The notes below the pieces were generated by a model. The model made no database searches and was not told the DNA's origin. It saw nothing but the letters and a program-made list of their open reading frames with translations. This document shows, piece by piece, positions 30,430 through 33,494 of a DNA stretch of 33,494 nt. This stretch comes from a bacterium (GTDB taxonomy: Bacteria; Verrucomicrobiota; Kiritimatiellia; CAIKKV01; CAITUY01). The position numbers and the translations under genes are program-made. The DNA lies in NCBI GenBank assembly GCA_037143175.1, contig JBAWZF010000030.1:1-33494 (forward strand), given 5' to 3'. How positions within the stretch are numbered: the first letter of the stretch is position 1; the number at the start of each line of letters is the position of its first letter.

Positions 30430-31512
30430 ATGCGCACGATGGAAGCGGCGGCTCGGCGGCAGCAACGCGACGCCAAGAAACGCCAGCGTGAACTTGAACG
30501 CCAGACCAAGGAAGCGGCGAAACTTTCTGCGCTGGAACAGGCGCGATTAGAAGTCGAAACCTACGACAATGCATTGGACGTTCTCCTGTCCGTTCACAAA
30601 GAACAAACCGATCCCGTGGATTGGTTGACCCTCGCTTCATCCCTGCCGCCAGTCTTGCCGCGCCGCCAATCGCACAATGAACTCAAGGCCCGCCAACGCC
30701 TTGCTATCAATCCGTCTACGCCGGAAGCCGACTCCACCATCGAACAGGCCCGGAAACAAGATGAACGTGAGTTCCAGGAAGCTATCCAGGCCCATGCCGC
30801 TGAATATGCCGAATGGGCGCAACTTTCAAGTCTTGCCCGGCGCGTTCTCCAGGGTGATACTGACGCATACATCGAAGCCATCGAAAAACTGAGTCCATTC
30901 ACTGAACTGGCCAGCATTGGTTCCTCTCTTCATTTTTCGGTTCACAACCCGCGCCTGATCGAAGTCGTCCTCAGCACCAACGGCCGCAAGGCAATTCCTG
31001 CCGAAGTCAAAACCCTCACCGCTTCTGGAAAAGTCTCAGTGAAGGCAATGCCCAGGCCTCGATTCATTGAAATCTACCAGGACTACATTTGCGGCTGCGT
31101 TTTGCGGGTTGCCCGCGAACTCTTCGCTCTCCTGCCAGTCGAAACGCTCCTCATCTCTGCCTCCGCTGAGACTCTGGATACGTCGACAGGGAAGACCGTC
31201 GAACGCCCATTCCTCTCCGTTGCCATCCCGCGCGCAACCCTGAATGACCTCAACTTTGATCGCCTCGACCCGTCTGATTCCGTACTCAGCATGACTCACA
31301 GGGGCGACCTGAAAGCGTCCCGGAAAACAGGCGACTTCGATTTCATTACGCCTTTGACCATCACTGATCTCGATCAGTCCGATTCCCCGGCCTCTGTTGA
31401 TTTCGCCACCATTTTCAACACCGTAAAACGCCTTCGTGCCGACTTGGCGACTCAATGCACCTCGCTTAATCCGCAGCCAGCAGAAGCGGCGGTATACACC
31501 GGAGAAACCTGA
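30430..31512 (+). CDS. Coiled-coil protein of unknown function upstream of DUF4041/GIY-YIG gene
   Basis: The protein is 360 aa from ATG 30430, with AAAGG 4 nt upstream; the frame opens at ATG 30412 without a Shine-Dalgarno sequence. Residues 1-50 form a strongly charged coiled coil (RRQQRDAKKRQRELERQTKE). The middle is helical. The C-terminal half is more beta-rich (FLSVAIPRATLNDLNFDRLD and on). I do not recognise the family. The TGA overlaps the next start, giving a coupled two-gene unit. Homologues of this arrangement may occur in phage-defence loci, but that is inference from the partner. Confidence 0.65.
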   Translation: MRTMEAAARRQQRDAKKRQRELERQTKEAAKLSALEQARLEVETYDNALDVLLSVHKEQTDPVDWLTLASSLPPVLPRRQSHNELKARQRLAINPSTPEADSTIEQARKQDEREFQEAIQAHAAEYAEWAQLSSLARRVLQGDTDAYIEAIEKLSPFTELASIGSSLHFSVHNPRLIEVVLSTNGRKAIPAEVKTLTASGKVSVKAMPRPRFIEIYQDYICGCVLRVARELFALLPVETLLISASAETLDTSTGKTVERPFLSVAIPRATLNDLNFDRLDPSDSVLSMTHRGDLKASRKTGDFDFITPLTITDLDQSDSPASVDFATIFNTVKRLRADLATQCTSLNPQPAEAAVYTGET

Positions 31513-33353
31513 TGACCATATTCCTTATCCTTGTTTGTGTGGGTCTCTTCATCACCTTGGCCGTGGTCTTGTTCAAGAACAAGGCCCTGAAACGTCTTGT
31601 TGCTCAACGCGAAGGGGAGATTACTACCGTAAAGCAGGAAACTGTCCGAGTAAGAACCGAAACCGAGCTGTCACTCAACGAGGCCCAGAAACTCATCGAC
31701 CAGCAGGTCGCCGATATGCGAACCGAAGCCGACCGCATCCGCCAGCACTACGAGACTGAAGCCCGCAAGATCGCCGAAACATCGCAAACGCAACTCTCCA
31801 AAGCGCTTGAAGATGTAGCAGCCCTTCGCCGTTTCGCTCCGCTTCGCGATGCAGAAGTCGAGGTCCGCCAAACCCTTGAAGCCGCCATGTTAGAGGCTGG
31901 CGCCCTCCGCGATCAGGCCCAGGCGCTCATTGAACAGTCCCGGTCAGCTGCAGAGACTGAACGCCTTTGCGCCACCGAACGTGCCAAAGCAATTTATGAA
32001 CAGGCCGACGCCCGCCTCAATCAGGCAACCCGCGACGCTGGTCGCATTGTCGCCCAAGCCGAAGAGCGTGCCAAGGAGATAGCCGGGGAGGCCCACGATG
32101 CCCTTCGTGACAAACAACTACTCGAACACGCAGCTGAGGCCATGCGCAACGTCATTGAAGGTTATGGCGACCGTTACATTATTCCCACTCACAGCCTGCT
32201 GGATGACCTGGCCGTCGAATTCGGTTACACGTCAGCCGGCGAATCCTTGAAATCCGCACGCGAACAGTCCCGCCGAATGGTCGAACAAGGGGAGGCCGCC
32301 GCTTGCGACTATGTTGAGGCGAGCCGCCGCAAAACCGCTATCCGTTTCGTCATCGACGCCTTCAACGGCCGCGTGGATGCCATCCTCACGCGGGTGAAAC
32401 GGGACAATTACGGCCAACTCGAACAGGAGATCCGCGATTCATTCAACCTCGTCAACTTGAACGGAGGGGCTTTCCGCGATGCCCGTATCCTCGATGCCTA
32501 TCTGAATGCCCGCCTGGCGGAACTTAAATGGGCGGTTGTGGTGCAGGAGCTGGCCCGCAGACAACTTGAAGAACAGCGCGAACTCAAGGCCCGCATGCGC
32601 GACGAGGAAAAGGCTCGCCGCGAGTACGAACAGAAAATGCGCGAAGCCGCCAAAGAAGAAGAACTCAAGAAGCAGGCTCTGGACCAGAAGGAGAAGGAAC
32701 TGGCGGACCTCAAGCAAGCCTTAGCCCACGCCGCAACCCAGGATAAAGCTCAATTGGAACAGAAACTGGCGGATATGCAGAAAACCAACGAGGGGCTCCG
32801 TCAGGACTTGGCGGCCGCCACGGAAAAGAAACTGACGATCGCACAACAGACCAAGATGGGCACTGTTTACATCATCTCGAACGTTGGAGCCTTTGGCGAA
32901 GGTATCTACAAGATCGGCCAGACGCGCCGACCGGATCCGCAGGAACGCGTCGACGAACTGGGGGATGCGAGTGTCCCGTTCGACTTCGATGTTCATGCCT
33001 GGATCAAAAGCGATAACGCACCTGTCCTCGAGCACAAGATTCAGAAGCGTTTCCTTGCCATGCAGATCAATAAGGTGAACACCCGAAAGGAGTTCTTCCG
33101 GGTGTCACTGAAAGCCATACGGGAGGAAATTGACAAACTGAGCCAGGGAGAACCAGTCACTATTATCCACTGGACGGAAACGGCCGCTGCTACCCAGTAC
33201 CGCGAAAGCCTCGACATTGAGAGCAACCCTGAGAAACTCAACAAGTGGCTGAAATATCAGGAAGCCCGTACCGATCGCGACATCCGTAAAGATTCCCTTC
33301 GGCTCACTTTTGCTGACGTTGTGGATGCGGAAACACGAGAAGCACCACTGTGA
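31512..33353 (+). CDS. Membrane-anchored DUF4041-like protein with Mug113/T5orf172 (GIY-YIG-type) domain
   Basis: This 613-aa protein begins with a single transmembrane segment at residues 2-22 (IFLILVCVGLFITLAVVLF). It continues into long coiled coils (25-210 and 340-440) around a conserved-looking DUF4041-like region (LDDLAVEFGYTSAGESLKSA, then NLNGGAFRDARILDAYLNAR). The C-terminal domain has the GIY-YIG-like Mug113/T5orf172 pattern: GTVYIISNVGAFGEGIYKIG (450-469), QTRRPDPQERVDELG, then LEHKIQKRF. It may be a membrane-tethered nuclease acting on incoming DNA. GGAG lies 7 nt upstream, and the start overlaps the previous stop. Confidence 0.8.
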   Translation: MTIFLILVCVGLFITLAVVLFKNKALKRLVAQREGEITTVKQETVRVRTETELSLNEAQKLIDQQVADMRTEADRIRQHYETEARKIAETSQTQLSKALEDVAALRRFAPLRDAEVEVRQTLEAAMLEAGALRDQAQALIEQSRSAAETERLCATERAKAIYEQADARLNQATRDAGRIVAQAEERAKEIAGEAHDALRDKQLLEHAAEAMRNVIEGYGDRYIIPTHSLLDDLAVEFGYTSAGESLKSAREQSRRMVEQGEAAACDYVEASRRKTAIRFVIDAFNGRVDAILTRVKRDNYGQLEQEIRDSFNLVNLNGGAFRDARILDAYLNARLAELKWAVVVQELARRQLEEQRELKARMRDEEKARREYEQKMREAAKEEELKKQALDQKEKELADLKQALAHAATQDKAQLEQKLADMQKTNEGLRQDLAAATEKKLTIAQQTKMGTVYIISNVGAFGEGIYKIGQTRRPDPQERVDELGDASVPFDFDVHAWIKSDNAPVLEHKIQKRFLAMQINKVNTRKEFFRVSLKAIREEIDKLSQGEPVTIIHWTETAAATQYRESLDIESNPEKLNKWLKYQEARTDRDIRKDSLRLTFADVVDAETREAPL

Positions 33354-33494
33354 ATCCCAACCTCACCAAGTGAACGCGGATACGCAAATGGACTGGGCGC
33401 ACACTCCCGAAGTGGTGGGTTGCGGTTTCGCCGCGCTAACTCTTCCTAATGTAAACACAGGGCGGTCGGGGTAAGGCTACATATTATATTTAAT

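Overview
The window is an accessory stretch of an uncharacterised bacterial genome, probably an environmental lineage. There are no rRNA, tRNA or housekeeping genes to fix the taxonomy. Intergenic DNA carries several families of dispersed palindromic or GTCTG-type repeats of the kind seen in genomes of uncultured environmental bacteria, possibly the PVC group (low confidence). Most genes have good Shine-Dalgarno sequences.

Layout. (1) 1-3512, minus strand: a phage- or plasmid-like recombination/replication module. It holds a RecA-fold ATPase cut by the left edge, a Cas4/AddB-like Fe-S PD-(D/E)XK nuclease, a 464-bp gap filled with about 17 copies of ATGTCC (GGACAT) in 8- or 11-bp phase, and an unrecognised 386-aa protein. 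A small XRE regulator is divergent from it. (2) 4.3-13.4 kb: a patchwork of small toxin/antitoxin-like and regulatory modules. These are an AbiEi-like regulator with an AbiEii-like nucleotidyltransferase, a two-gene minus operon of small proteins opposite a WYL regulator, a RhuM-Fic fusion, an ADP-ribosylglycohydrolase, an Fe-S flavoprotein, an orphan wHTH gene followed by a collapsed nucleotidyltransferase remnant, a VWA protein and an unknown protein. Dispersed repeats separate them.

(3) 13.46-25.13 kb: the centrepiece, eight tightly packed plus-strand genes that read as less GC-rich than their flanks. In order they are an alphaCTD-alphaCTD-sigma4-HARE-like DNA-binding protein, a PLD-like/superfamily-2 helicase fusion, a 57-aa protein, a DndD-like SMC ATPase, a 147-aa unknown, a DndB-like DGQHR-family protein, a radical SAM enzyme with a cobalamin-binding-like N-terminus, and a GHKL (MORC/Hsp90-like) ATPase. 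Five of the seven junctions overlap or are 1-2 nt apart, or use ATGA coupling. The set resembles a DNA-modification/restriction system of the Dnd/Dpd type. However, the sulfur-transfer enzyme (DndC), a TGT-like DpdA and any methyltransferase are absent, and a radical SAM enzyme sits where the chemistry would be expected. I know of no described system with this composition.

(4) 25.4-28.0 kb, minus strand, convergent: a ParB-like protein and an HD-domain protein with a strong TATAAT box and a 12-bp tandem repeat upstream. (5) 28.3-30.2 kb, minus strand: two HNH endonucleases, the upstream one with an N-terminal domain resembling the phosphorothioate-binding SBD of type IV restriction enzymes. 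(6) 30.4-33.35 kb, plus strand: a coiled-coil protein coupled to a membrane-anchored DUF4041-like/GIY-YIG-type (Mug113/T5orf172) protein, a recurrent defence-associated architecture.

Together this looks like a defence/mobile-element island. Functions below come from motifs I can read in the translations. No database search was possible.
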